A DNA stretch of 64,000 nt from Ovoidimarina sp038744785 (lineage in GTDB: Bacteria > Pseudomonadota > Alphaproteobacteria > Rhodobacterales > Rhodobacteraceae), in NCBI GenBank assembly GCA_038744785.1, contig JBCDLX010000023.1, positions 1-64,000 on the forward strand. The letters are read 5' to 3'. Positions 53,303 through 61,512 of the stretch are shown piece after piece (within the stretch, counting starts at the first letter, position 1; each line of letters starts with the position of its first letter). Position numbers and translations under genes: made by a program. The notes under the pieces were generated by a model. The model did no database searches and was not told where the DNA came from. It saw only the letters and a list, made by a program, of their open reading frames with translations.

Positions 53303-54432
53303 TAACCAGCCCTGGGCGACGCCGCCGCGGCGGTTCCAGCAACCATCGGCGCAGCAAGCGCAAGGGCGAAACCAAATGCCGTGATCTTGTATGCGAAGGG
53401 CTTGGGGTCACTCTTCGACGGGTACTCCATCGTCACGATGAATTCGCCGTCGTGCGCCACAGTGATCCGACGGTGATAGTTTGCAGCCTGCCGGTGCGGG
53501 GGCTGGACGTCCTCGTCGGCCTTCGACCCTTTGACGGGGATCGGCCAGGACGGAGAGATGATGTCGCTGCCGGGTTGGCGCTGATCCTCGAACAGCCACT
53601 TGACGTCGGGGTCAGGGACGGTCTCGTTCGTGCCACGCTCCGGCCCCAACGACTTGTAGGAGCAATGGTGCGGCAGCTTCATCAGATCCCAAGCGAGCCT
53701 GTCCTCATTGCCGTGCTTCCGGCTAACCTGGACGATCGCAGCCAGCGTCTCGTAATTGACGTCTGAGGCGAGAAGCAGCCTCGTCTTCTGGCCGCCCTCG
53801 ACAAAGGTGGCCTGCATGACGATCGAATCCTCGTTGCGATCGACGACAGTGTTTTCATCCTGTCGCCAGCCGAACGGGCAGTGCACAAAAAACTCTACCT
53901 TCTCTGGTCCAGTCAGTGCGTACCCAGGCACGAGTTTGCCAGCATCCACAATCAGGTGCTTACGGCTTTCGAAGTCGATCCCTTCCACCTCCATCCAGGC
54001 CTTCAGCCTTTCGGGACGAGAGAACACTCGAATGCCCTTGCCCTGACGCAAGCGGTACCGCGCCTCCGCGCGGACCAACCGTGCATCATCCTTCAAATTC
54101 TCTTCAAGGATTGCCGCTGCAGGGACCCAAAGCTCCCTGATCTTCACGCGCCCCTTGCCTTGGTAGAGCGCAGCATGATCGAGCCAGAAGAAGTCACCGA
54201 ACCCCTTACAGTGATCGGTATCAGTGTGCGTGATGCAAACCGCATCGAAGTAGTCGCGGCCTGCCTTATGCAAATCGCGGCGAAGTGTCGCCGGCAAGTC
54301 GCAACGCTGGTCATCTTCATCGTCGTCACAACGCATTGCGGCGAAGTCGATCAGGACCTTGCGCCCATCGGCAAGGTCGAGGCGGGCGGTGTCGGCATTG
54401 CCGAGCGGAAAGAAGTTCACCATAGCCTGCAT
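53302..54432 (-). CDS. Metallo-beta-lactamase-fold hydrolase with C-terminal membrane segment
   Basis: 376 residues. The metal motif is HTDTDHCKG, an HxDxDH variant of the usual HxHxDH, as in ComEC-like and several conflict-associated MBL proteins; LLLASDVN and LPHHCSYKS follow as later metal ligands. A hydrophobic stretch near 348-368 (ITAFGFALALAAPMVAG) may anchor the end in the membrane. The stop overlaps the start of the E2-E1-JAB gene by one base. Reaction and substrate unknown; a nuclease or cyclic-nucleotide hydrolase would be typical of the fold. Confidence 0.82.
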   Translation of the reverse strand: MQAMVNFFPLGNADTARLDLADGRKVLIDFAAMRCDDDEDDQRCDLPATLRRDLHKAGRDYFDAVCITHTDTDHCKGFGDFFWLDHAALYQGKGRVKIRELWVPAAAILEENLKDDARLVRAEARYRLRQGKGIRVFSRPERLKAWMEVEGIDFESRKHLIVDAGKLVPGYALTGPEKVEFFVHCPFGWRQDENTVVDRNEDSIVMQATFVEGGQKTRLLLASDVNYETLAAIVQVSRKHGNEDRLAWDLMKLPHHCSYKSLGPERGTNETVPDPDVKWLFEDQRQPGSDIISPSWPIPVKGSKADEDVQPPHRQAANYHRRITVAHDGEFIVTMEYPSKSDPKPFAYKITAFGFALALAAPMVAGTAAAASPRAG

Positions 54433-54500
54433 TTTACTGTCCTCATATTTTTGCCCGAGCAGATTGGGCAGTTCTTTGACCTCCAGCCCCGCGCTGGAGC

Positions 54501-54722
54501 CTAGCCTTTCGGCGGATAGGGATCGTTCCCATAAGAATTGGCATCGCGGATCTGACCATTGGGGCGATGGATGACGACCTCGCCTCGCTCTCGGATCGCC
54601 GTGGTGCGTGCGGCTGCGGTCGCCTCTGCCTGAGTTGCATGCGTGGATCCGACCCGGGTAGCGCCCTCACGGCGTGCAGCCCAACCATCCCCGTGGGGGA
54701 CGACATGAATACGCTTTGACAT
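54501..54722 (-). CDS. DUF2188 small protein
   Basis: 73 residues with GGAG seven bases before the ATG. MSKRIHVVPHGDGWAARREG, ATQAEATAAARTTA and the closing DPYPPKG match DUF2188: a beta-beta-alpha-beta unit of unknown function. It is the first gene of the operon leading to the MBL and E2-E1-JAB proteins, and ends in a glycine, which makes it worth testing as the conjugated modifier. That is inference; many DUF2188 proteins outside such operons also end this way. Confidence 0.78.
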   Translation of the reverse strand: MSKRIHVVPHGDGWAARREGATRVGSTHATQAEATAAARTTAIRERGEVVIHRPNGQIRDANSYGNDPYPPKG

Positions 54723-54792
54723 CGAATTCTCCTTATTTTCCTGACTCGCCTCGATTCGAAACTGTTGACCCCGGCCCTGCGGCATGATTCAA

Positions 54793-54871
54793 GTGTTTCA
54801 CAGACTGGTATAGGCCAGAAGCCTCGCCAAGTAAACAGTCTTCGCACCACTGATACCAGTCTGCGAAACAC
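54793..54871. promoter_or_regulatory. Paired 19-bp operators in the divergent control region
   Basis: GTGTTTCACAGACTGGTAT (54793-54811) and its reverse complement with one mismatch (54853-54871) lie 41 bases apart between the divergent DUF2188 operon and the XRE gene, the right copy ending 12 bases before the XRE start and next to its AAGGAGG ribosome site. The XRE protein is the expected reader, controlling both directions. Confidence 0.8.
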
Positions 54872-54883
54872 TAAGGAGGGCAC

Positions 54884-55201
54884 ATGAATATCAACGAACT
54901 CGCCCCACTAGTCTTAAGGCGACGGGGAAACATGGGGGTTAGGGCTGCCGCGAAGGAGATCGGGATCAGTCCGACCACACTCACGAGGATCGAGAAAGGG
55001 CATGTCCCGGACGTGGGCACACTCAACAAACTCAGCGAATGGTTGGGGGAGGAGCCTTCGAAGTTCACCGGCGTTGGAGACCTTCAAATCGCATTCAAGA
55101 ACAGGAAAGCCGTCCCGCAAGCGACCGCTCTCGCACTGGCAGAACTCATCACCCAGGCCTCGCGACAATTCGAACAAGACGTCGAGGCTCGAGGACACTA
55201 A
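54884..55201 (+). CDS. XRE-family HTH repressor
   Basis: 105 residues; HTH at about 16-60 (GVRAAAKEIGISPTTLTRIEKGHVPDVGTLNKLSEWL), then a helical tail. AAGGAGG ribosome site. It is followed without gap by an ImmA/IrrE peptidase gene, an arrangement in which the peptidase cleaves the repressor on DNA damage or other stress (ImmR-ImmA in ICEBs1, IrrE-DdrO in Deinococcus). It therefore probably holds the divergent conjugation-patatin operon silent. Confidence 0.88.
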   Translation: MNINELAPLVLRRRGNMGVRAAAKEIGISPTTLTRIEKGHVPDVGTLNKLSEWLGEEPSKFTGVGDLQIAFKNRKAVPQATALALAELITQASRQFEQDVEARGH

Positions 55202-55771
55202 GTGGCATTCAGACGAGGGTTCAAATCTCAATGTGAGCGGCGATCGGTCGAGTTTCGAAAACAGTTCGGTCTGTCCGATCACGATGCGCTGTCTGCCGAC
55301 CGTTTGGCGGAGGAGCTTCGAGTCACCGTTTGGTCCACCGATGACGTCAATGGAATATCGGAAAGCGCCAGGTCGGTTCTGAGCGACGAGACAGATCAAT
55401 CGTGGTCCGCCCTGACGATTAGATTGGGCGCGGCCCATCTTGTCGTCCATAAACCGGTCTCCTCAAAAGGTCGCCGCAACAACGTGGTGATGCACGAGCT
55501 GGCGCACATCATCCTGGGTCACGAACTTGCAAAAGCCTGCATCCTGGAGGACGGCTCTCTTGTTCCGGGTAATTTCGATCAAGACCAAGAAGACGAAGCC
55601 GACTGGTTGGCCGGAGCCTTGCTGCTGCCCCGGCCCGCCCTTCTGTCTATTCGTCGTCGGCGCCTGTCGGATCGTGACGCTTGCGAGGAACATCTCGTCA
55701 GTCCGGAAATGCTGAAGTGGCGTTTTCGGATGACGGGTGTGGATTACCAGCTGTCGCGCCGCCGCACGTAG
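55202..55771 (+). CDS. ImmA/IrrE-family metallopeptidase
   Basis: 189 residues, GTG start directly after the XRE stop. Zinc motif HELAHIILGHE (about 100-110) with EDEADWLAGALLLP as the third-ligand helix, both standard for ImmA/IrrE. The enzyme would cleave the adjacent XRE repressor when activated. It provides an inducible switch for the divergent defence operon. Confidence 0.92.
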   Translation: MAFRRGFKSQCERRSVEFRKQFGLSDHDALSADRLAEELRVTVWSTDDVNGISESARSVLSDETDQSWSALTIRLGAAHLVVHKPVSSKGRRNNVVMHELAHIILGHELAKACILEDGSLVPGNFDQDQEDEADWLAGALLLPRPALLSIRRRRLSDRDACEEHLVSPEMLKWRFRMTGVDYQLSRRRT

Positions 55772-55880
55772 CACCGAGGCAGCGTTCCTTGCAAGTCGGG
55801 TGGTGGACACGTGCACCCATAGACAAGTGAATGACCGCGCTAGAAGACAAAGGAGAACCCATATCCAAAGTCGAGGACGA

Positions 55881-56459
55881 ATGAAGATTGGTATATTGGC
55901 ATGGGGTTCTCTCCAGTGGGACCCACGAACTCTTCAGATCAGTGGCGATTTCTTGTCTGGCGGACCGAACTTGCCGATAGAATTTTCCCGCATCTCGGGC
56001 AGAACTGGACCGATACAGCGACTGACCCTGGTCATTGACGAATTACATGGCACAGTATGTTCGACTGTCGTCGCCACGAGCAGCTTCAACGACCTCAGTC
56101 AGGCCAGAGAAGATTTACGCGGGCGCGAAGGGATGCATCACGTAAACGGTGTCGGGTTCATCGACCGGCAGACTGGCGATGTAAGCTTGCGAGCGATGGA
56201 AAGGCATCCAGGAGCCGTGGAGAGGATTCGCGGTTGGCTGGATGGAACCGATTTTGACGCGGTAATATGGACAGCACTTGCAAGCAATTTCGAGGAAGTT
56301 CGAAGGGAAAAATATTCGATAGAGGCTGCGCTAAGTTTCTTGGAATCGCTCTCTGCAGAAGGCCAGGGAATCGCACTTGAGTACATTCGCCGGGCACCAA
56401 CGCAGACCCAAACGCCTCTGCGAAATGCTGTCAATCAACGTTGGGCTACATCAGGCTAG
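55881..56459 (+). CDS. Hypothetical protein with GILAWGSL N-terminus
   Basis: 192 residues from ATG 55881. The start MKIGILAWGSLQWDPR recalls the YGSL strand-turn of gamma-glutamylcyclotransferase-fold proteins, and LPIEFSRISG, LTLVIDELHGTVCSTVV and LRGREGMHHVNGVGFIDR form a plausible small alpha/beta domain. The acid-base residue of GGCT enzymes could not be placed, so no activity is claimed. It lies between the ImmA gene (109 bases) and the convergent qatD. Confidence 0.65.
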   Translation: MKIGILAWGSLQWDPRTLQISGDFLSGGPNLPIEFSRISGRTGPIQRLTLVIDELHGTVCSTVVATSSFNDLSQAREDLRGREGMHHVNGVGFIDRQTGDVSLRAMERHPGAVERIRGWLDGTDFDAVIWTALASNFEEVRREKYSIEAALSFLESLSAEGQGIALEYIRRAPTQTQTPLRNAVNQRWATSG

Positions 56460-56499
56460 CACTCTTAGCGGTTGGTATTGGTTCTCAGCGTTCAGGCCT

Positions 56500-57243
56500 T
56501 CACGCGAGTAAGGCGGAAAGATTCTGCCTTACGGACCGTGCGATCTCGGCTTGCGACTTAGACAGCGCTTTTCCTAAAGCGCTCAAAGTTGGCCCAACGT
56601 CGCCGGGAGGGATTGGTAATCCATCTCTCTCTACGAACGGCCCATCAGTCTCCGTCAGTAATCGCGATTGCGGGATCTCACGGAGAAGACTCGTCGCCCT
56701 TGGCGACAAGAGCATGCGTTCGTTGATCGAGAAGTAACAACCTAGGTCGACTGCACGCCTCGCTTCACTCGCACTACCTGTGAACCAATGCAAAACCACC
56801 CGACCTCGATCTGGCGACAATAGGGCCTCGACCATGTCTAGAACATGTTTGGCCGAGCGCACACTATGTACGCTCAAAACCTTGCCTCCCGCACTGTCAC
56901 ATAGCCGCAAGACGCGTTCAAATACCTCCTTCTGCCGCTCAAAAGATCGGTAAAAACGAGGGCTGGCGTCTAGGCCGACTTCGCCAATGTATCGGGATTG
57001 TGGCAAGAGGTCTTCGAAGATTGAAACTTCGGACGCGCGTTCGGCAACGAGTTGAGGGTGTAATCCGAGGGCCGGACGAACGAAGGAACTCTTTCTGGCG
57101 AGCTCCAAATTCCGCGGGAAGGCGCGTGGCGTCGTTGTGACAGCTAGAGTTGCCACCTCTGAATCATCACACATTCTGATCGCTTCCTCGAGATCGGGAT
57201 AGAGATCCAGATGAGCGTGAAAATCTACAAGCCGCGGCCTCAA
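56500..57243 (-). CDS. qatD: QatD, TatD-family metal-dependent DNase
   Basis: 247 residues with a TTG start two bases after the qatC stop. VDFHAHLD is the first metal-binding motif, YIGEVGLDASPRFY carries the conserved Glu, VLSVHSVR and VVLHWFTGS the further His ligands, and LLTETDGPF the final Asp. TatD proteins are Mg-dependent deoxyribonucleases; in the Qat system the gene is required for phage defence. Last gene of the four-gene operon. Confidence 0.9.
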   Translation of the reverse strand: MRPRLVDFHAHLDLYPDLEEAIRMCDDSEVATLAVTTTPRAFPRNLELARKSSFVRPALGLHPQLVAERASEVSIFEDLLPQSRYIGEVGLDASPRFYRSFERQKEVFERVLRLCDSAGGKVLSVHSVRSAKHVLDMVEALLSPDRGRVVLHWFTGSASEARRAVDLGCYFSINERMLLSPRATSLLREIPQSRLLTETDGPFVERDGLPIPPGDVGPTLSALGKALSKSQAEIARSVRQNLSALLA

Positions 57244-57245
57244 GA

Positions 57246-58613
57246 CTATTCCCCTGGCTTCACTGTGACGTCATCTAAGATTGCTGCGACCTCGAGAACT
57301 CCTCGCCTGAAGACGTCAGCGTAGGCAGGAATCTCCGCTGGTGCGTCTATTAAAGGACCAGGCTTATGAACCAGAATTTCGGCGAGACGGGGGTTCTTCC
57401 GAAGCCTTTCGACCATAAGCTTGAATGACCTGATATGTTCCCCCTCGGCACGGTCGCTCCGAAGTGTCTGCGCAGATAGGTCTTGGACCGTATAGAGGGT
57501 CGGATCTTTGGCACCAAGGCCCGCATCGAGAGACGCTCGACGGATCAGGCAGGGCACACAATAGCCGCAATGACGGGGTGACAAACCTCTATACCGAGCC
57601 TTGGCCGGAGAAGAGCAGGACATAGACGACTCGACCAAACCTCGCAGATATGGCAAGTCGGCGCACGAACCGACCATTTCGCCCTTGGTCCGGTGCCGGT
57701 AGGGATTGTTCAATTGGACATTGAGGCCGAGCGCGTCGACTAGGCGTTGAACATTGGCCATGAAATGAGGGTGGGCGGTGCGGGTACTTAGCGCGCCGAA
57801 CCTCAGTGCATCCAATGGAACATTGAGAGCAATGAGCCCGTTTTCCGGCACGTTGACTGTGGTCCCCTTGTCAAAGGAAGCGGCAGCCATCGCTGCAAGG
57901 GCGTAAAACAAGAAGGATCTGCCACGCTGCGTCTCCTCCGACTGTCCGGTGGCGAGCGTCCGACTATCGAAGCCCAGACGAACACGCATCGACTTGAAAG
58001 CCTCCGCACCAAACTTCGACTGGAGTCGGTCCAACAGGTAAGATTGAGCTTTAGATGTCTCCGCGTCCCAGTAATGGCTCACAAAAAGCGGGCGCGATCC
58101 TGCAGATAAGATGTCCACGGCAGCGATCAGACTGTCCAAGCCTCCGGAAAGAAGACAAACAGTTTCTAGCCCATGGAGCGGGAGCTTGTCTGTCGGGACG
58201 CCGAGGGCGACCGTTGTTGCGGGACGTTCGCGAAAGAAAACGCGCCAGCGGTCCCCTGTGAGAAACCGCAACATGCGTCCGACATGCTTCGCTTGTTGCG
58301 ACCAAAGCGCCGGCTCGCCGACAGGCAAATACAGGTCGATTTCGCGCGTCCAACCACCCTGGGCATTCTTGGACCTCGACATTCGCGTGTCGGCCGCATT
58401 GACCAGAGCGGCGAGTAGCGCCAGATCGATAGCATTCTCTGGAGTTGTCATTCCAAGCGTGGTCAGCTGTTGAAGTGCCTGACCGAGACCGAAACTCAAG
58501 CGGCCTTCGTCGTCGAGAAAATCGATGTCGTAGACACTCGAGTCCGGCTGTAAAACGGTGACTTTCGCGGTATCTCCGGGACCCAACCGTGCAATCAAAC
58601 TGAAGCGTCTCAT
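57246..58613 (-). CDS. qatC: QatC, QueC-like protein
   Basis: 455 residues. An N-terminal domain of about 150 residues precedes a QueC-type ATP-pyrophosphatase core: PP-loop LLSGGLDSL near 165 and the zinc cluster HCGYCVPCLIRR near 350. QueC makes preQ0, a 7-deazaguanine; QatC is thought to use the same chemistry, possibly on protein or nucleic acid rather than for queuosine. No other queuosine genes are nearby. The four-base overlap with qatB shows coupling. Confidence 0.92.
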   Translation of the reverse strand: MRRFSLIARLGPGDTAKVTVLQPDSSVYDIDFLDDEGRLSFGLGQALQQLTTLGMTTPENAIDLALLAALVNAADTRMSRSKNAQGGWTREIDLYLPVGEPALWSQQAKHVGRMLRFLTGDRWRVFFRERPATTVALGVPTDKLPLHGLETVCLLSGGLDSLIAAVDILSAGSRPLFVSHYWDAETSKAQSYLLDRLQSKFGAEAFKSMRVRLGFDSRTLATGQSEETQRGRSFLFYALAAMAAASFDKGTTVNVPENGLIALNVPLDALRFGALSTRTAHPHFMANVQRLVDALGLNVQLNNPYRHRTKGEMVGSCADLPYLRGLVESSMSCSSPAKARYRGLSPRHCGYCVPCLIRRASLDAGLGAKDPTLYTVQDLSAQTLRSDRAEGEHIRSFKLMVERLRKNPRLAEILVHKPGPLIDAPAEIPAYADVFRRGVLEVAAILDDVTVKPGE

Positions 58614-59464
58614 TCTGCCTCCCCGAGGGTCTGCATCAAGTCGAACGCGGCCGCGTAGAGGTCAGATACGAACCCGTCGATCTGAGATCCATGGAGCGAT
58701 GCAACCGCGACTCCGGTGGCCTGCAACCTGTCCCTGACGCAACCGATCACAAATGTATGCAGCATCCGTTGGGCCCGTTCGACAGATGCTGTGTCCGGTG
58801 ACAGTTTGATTGCGTTCGTGCCGACTTCGTTGAGTATTTTTCCTTCAATCGAGCGTGCGACCACCCCGACAAAGATCTCCTGAAGGTCGTCTAGAGTAAG
58901 TTCGTCAAAGTTCCCGATCCCGTTTGCGGCAAGGTCGGCAATCGTCTCGAGGAGGGCGTCTCGTGCGATAGCCTCGTCGATCGTGCCTCCGGGAGGACAG
59001 AGCGCATCGGTTAGTGCAACGAAAACTTGGTCGGCCGGAGCACCAGCCAGAGCCTCGATGTTGAAGCGACGAAGAGCTTCCGCCGGTCCAGATTCAGCAA
59101 TTGCACGGGCAAGACCGACAACGCCACCTGCGAGTGCTCTGGAACTGACCATCTGCCGCGAGGCGGCCCGGCCACCACCGCTGGCAGCAACGAATTTGCC
59201 AGCACCCCGTCGGATCGTTCCGGGGCTCCCGCTCCTCGTCCCTGAGGTCATGTCCCCCCGGGCAGACCCGAAACCACGACCTGGGACAGGTGGAACGATC
59301 GGCGGGTATTGCGCAGCCGGCGCAGGCGGAAGCCCATCCTCATCAACGCCCTCCGGACCGTCGAAGGCGGGGTCGGTCGGGGCTGCTGCGGGCTCAGGCG
59401 CAGGGTCACCGACCCAGGATGGCACCATCGGTTTTCCACCACCAAAACTGCCGGACGTTCCCAT
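58610..59464 (-). CDS. qatB: QatB
   Basis: 284 residues from the ATG that overlaps the qatA stop by one base. Gly/Ser/Pro-rich N-terminus (MGTSGSFGGGKPMVP) followed by a helical C-terminal domain (VFVALTDALCPPGGTIDEAIARDALLETIADLA). This matches QatB, a protein of unknown biochemical role always found with QatA, QatC and QatD. The disordered glycine-rich start is typical of the family. Confidence 0.9.
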   Translation of the reverse strand: MGTSGSFGGGKPMVPSWVGDPAPEPAAAPTDPAFDGPEGVDEDGLPPAPAAQYPPIVPPVPGRGFGSARGDMTSGTRSGSPGTIRRGAGKFVAASGGGRAASRQMVSSRALAGGVVGLARAIAESGPAEALRRFNIEALAGAPADQVFVALTDALCPPGGTIDEAIARDALLETIADLAANGIGNFDELTLDDLQEIFVGVVARSIEGKILNEVGTNAIKLSPDTASVERAQRMLHTFVIGCVRDRLQATGVAVASLHGSQIDGFVSDLYAAAFDLMQTLGEAE

Positions 59465-61401
59465 CACCGACCACCACGTTTCGCGGCGGGTATCTTCGCT
59501 ACCGCTTTAGCCGCACCGCTCAAAGCTTTGTTGTCGTCCCGTCCCGCCCAATCGGCCTTCAACGCATCGTATGCTGAAGCCGCCTCAGCTTCGGTAATCG
59601 CTCCGGCCCAACCGGTGAGGACCCAGGTGCCGAGTTTAGCGGCGGGAAGGTCCCTAAAGAATGCAACAAGAGAGGCTTGCAAGAAGGGATGTTGCTGGCA
59701 GATCGCCGCCAAGCCGTGCATCCCGGCCGGTTCTTCCATAAGATCGTCAGCGTCAGCAACCTTCGTGCGCAATGCGTCAAAGAGCTGTTCAGCCTCGACA
59801 GAATTCAAGCGCTTGATCTCAGTTGTCAACTGCCTGATCAGCAGTGGCGGCCCCATCAATTTTTGCAGGAGTTCGTCCAGCTCTCCGAGTTGTGCCTGTG
59901 ATCCATAGCCGCCGCGCCGGTCGCGGCTCACGAATACGTATGGCCTGAGATCAACATCGGTCAGAGAGGGCGCGATCGATGCCCATCGGCGTGCCCATTC
60001 AACGTTGGGCCAATCAGGAAGTTGCTCTACCGGGCTCGATTTTCCTTTAGGCTCTTTGCCTTCGGCCGACTTGGCAATGACCGAACCATCTGGCTGGGTT
60101 GCGTTGGCTTCAAGCGCGGCCAACTCAGCGGAATGCCCCGTGTCCGCCGCCCCACGTGCCATCGCATCGAAGACTTCCGGGGCGAAACGTTCGGCCAGCA
60201 TGATCTTCGCCAAGACACCAAGGTTCAACTCGTCAGCAAAACCGCGCTCCTCCGCGATCGCGAGGCGAAGCGACATCGTGTTTATGAAGCGCTTGATCTG
60301 GCGAGGGTTGCCGCGTGATCCGTCGGTTAGGATAGGCGCGATACGGTAAGCGATGTCCAGCGCACGTTGGATAGGGTCAGGGATAGTGCCGAATGTTGCT
60401 GTCAGTGTCGCGCGGTCCAGCCCCGGCCCGGTCCATGGCTTCTGCAAGGCTGCTCGGGCGATTGGCACGAGGCGGCGGAAGATTTCTGAGTCTTCGCCAC
60501 ATTCGTTCAGGACAAGAAGCATTGTGACGTAGATGCGGGTCTCGGCATATCCGAGCGCAGGAAGCCGGAAGGGGACTTGTATAATTTTCTCGAGGTAGTT
60601 GCGTGCATAGGTTGCCGGCCCCGTCGCTGCAGGCAGATCCGGAAAATGTTGGCGCACGGAATATTCAATCATGCCCTCATCCGCCGCGATCACGAAGGCG
60701 GCGCGAGGCACGAAGAGGAAGAGCCGGATCGCTTCCAATGTGCCAATGGCCGTGCCCGGGAGGCACCGGTCCAGATCGTCGACCAGAACGACGAGGCGGT
60801 CAATGTCCGCGACCTCCAACAGCTTCTCGAACTCTGCACGGAAGGCGTGCATCTGCTCCGGCGTGCTGTCCTCTTCCATATCTTTTAGGAACGACCCCGC
60901 ACTGGCCGTGAACGCCTTAAGGTTCTCGGCGGTGAAGGCATCCGCTCCGCCGGATAGAACCGAAGTCGCGATGTTGCGTAGGTCGGTGACGGTTTCCGGC
61001 ATCGGTATCCCGGTCGCCAGGGTCATGCCGTAGGAACCTGCCTTCTTGGCTGCCTTCATCCAGTCGATCCGTCGCCACAGTTTTTTGGCCTGGTCGGCAA
61101 CTTTCTGCGAGCCGGAACGGCTCTTAACCAGATCCTCGACTATGGTCTCGATCAGAACTGTCTTCGCGTCGTCGAAACCTTGAAAGAGCCAGCCGTTGAA
61201 CCTAATGCAGAGAACCCGATCATCGTCCCTGAAGGCTTCCTCGACCATCATGAGGACACTCGACTTTCCCGCTCCCCAGTCGCCGTGAACTCCCACACTG
61301 AGTGGCTGATCCGATTTGTCTGAGACGACCCTCACAACAGTCTTGGCAACGGCCTCGTAGTACAGGAGGTCAACCGCGGTTTCATTGTCGGCTACTATCA
61401 T
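59464..61401 (-). CDS. qatA: QatA, KAP-family P-loop ATPase
   Basis: 645 residues. Walker A GVHGDWGAGKSS (Lys46) with the characteristic GDWGxGKS of KAP NTPases, Walker B LVVLVDDLDRCLPG near 205, and a long helical insertion. It lacks obvious transmembrane segments. QatA is the ATPase of the QatABCD antiphage system. First gene of the operon, divergent from AbiEi with 111 bases between. Confidence 0.93.
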   Translation of the reverse strand: MIVADNETAVDLLYYEAVAKTVVRVVSDKSDQPLSVGVHGDWGAGKSSVLMMVEEAFRDDDRVLCIRFNGWLFQGFDDAKTVLIETIVEDLVKSRSGSQKVADQAKKLWRRIDWMKAAKKAGSYGMTLATGIPMPETVTDLRNIATSVLSGGADAFTAENLKAFTASAGSFLKDMEEDSTPEQMHAFRAEFEKLLEVADIDRLVVLVDDLDRCLPGTAIGTLEAIRLFLFVPRAAFVIAADEGMIEYSVRQHFPDLPAATGPATYARNYLEKIIQVPFRLPALGYAETRIYVTMLLVLNECGEDSEIFRRLVPIARAALQKPWTGPGLDRATLTATFGTIPDPIQRALDIAYRIAPILTDGSRGNPRQIKRFINTMSLRLAIAEERGFADELNLGVLAKIMLAERFAPEVFDAMARGAADTGHSAELAALEANATQPDGSVIAKSAEGKEPKGKSSPVEQLPDWPNVEWARRWASIAPSLTDVDLRPYVFVSRDRRGGYGSQAQLGELDELLQKLMGPPLLIRQLTTEIKRLNSVEAEQLFDALRTKVADADDLMEEPAGMHGLAAICQQHPFLQASLVAFFRDLPAAKLGTWVLTGWAGAITEAEAASAYDALKADWAGRDDNKALSGAAKAVAKIPAAKRGGR

Positions 61402-61512
61402 GCGTATGGCTCGAATCTTGGTTTAATGTATTTCGTTTCTGCTTACCATGGGTTACATATTGCTACCAACATCAAACCTGCTCTAGTTTGCAAAGAGGCT
61501 GGAAAACCAACC

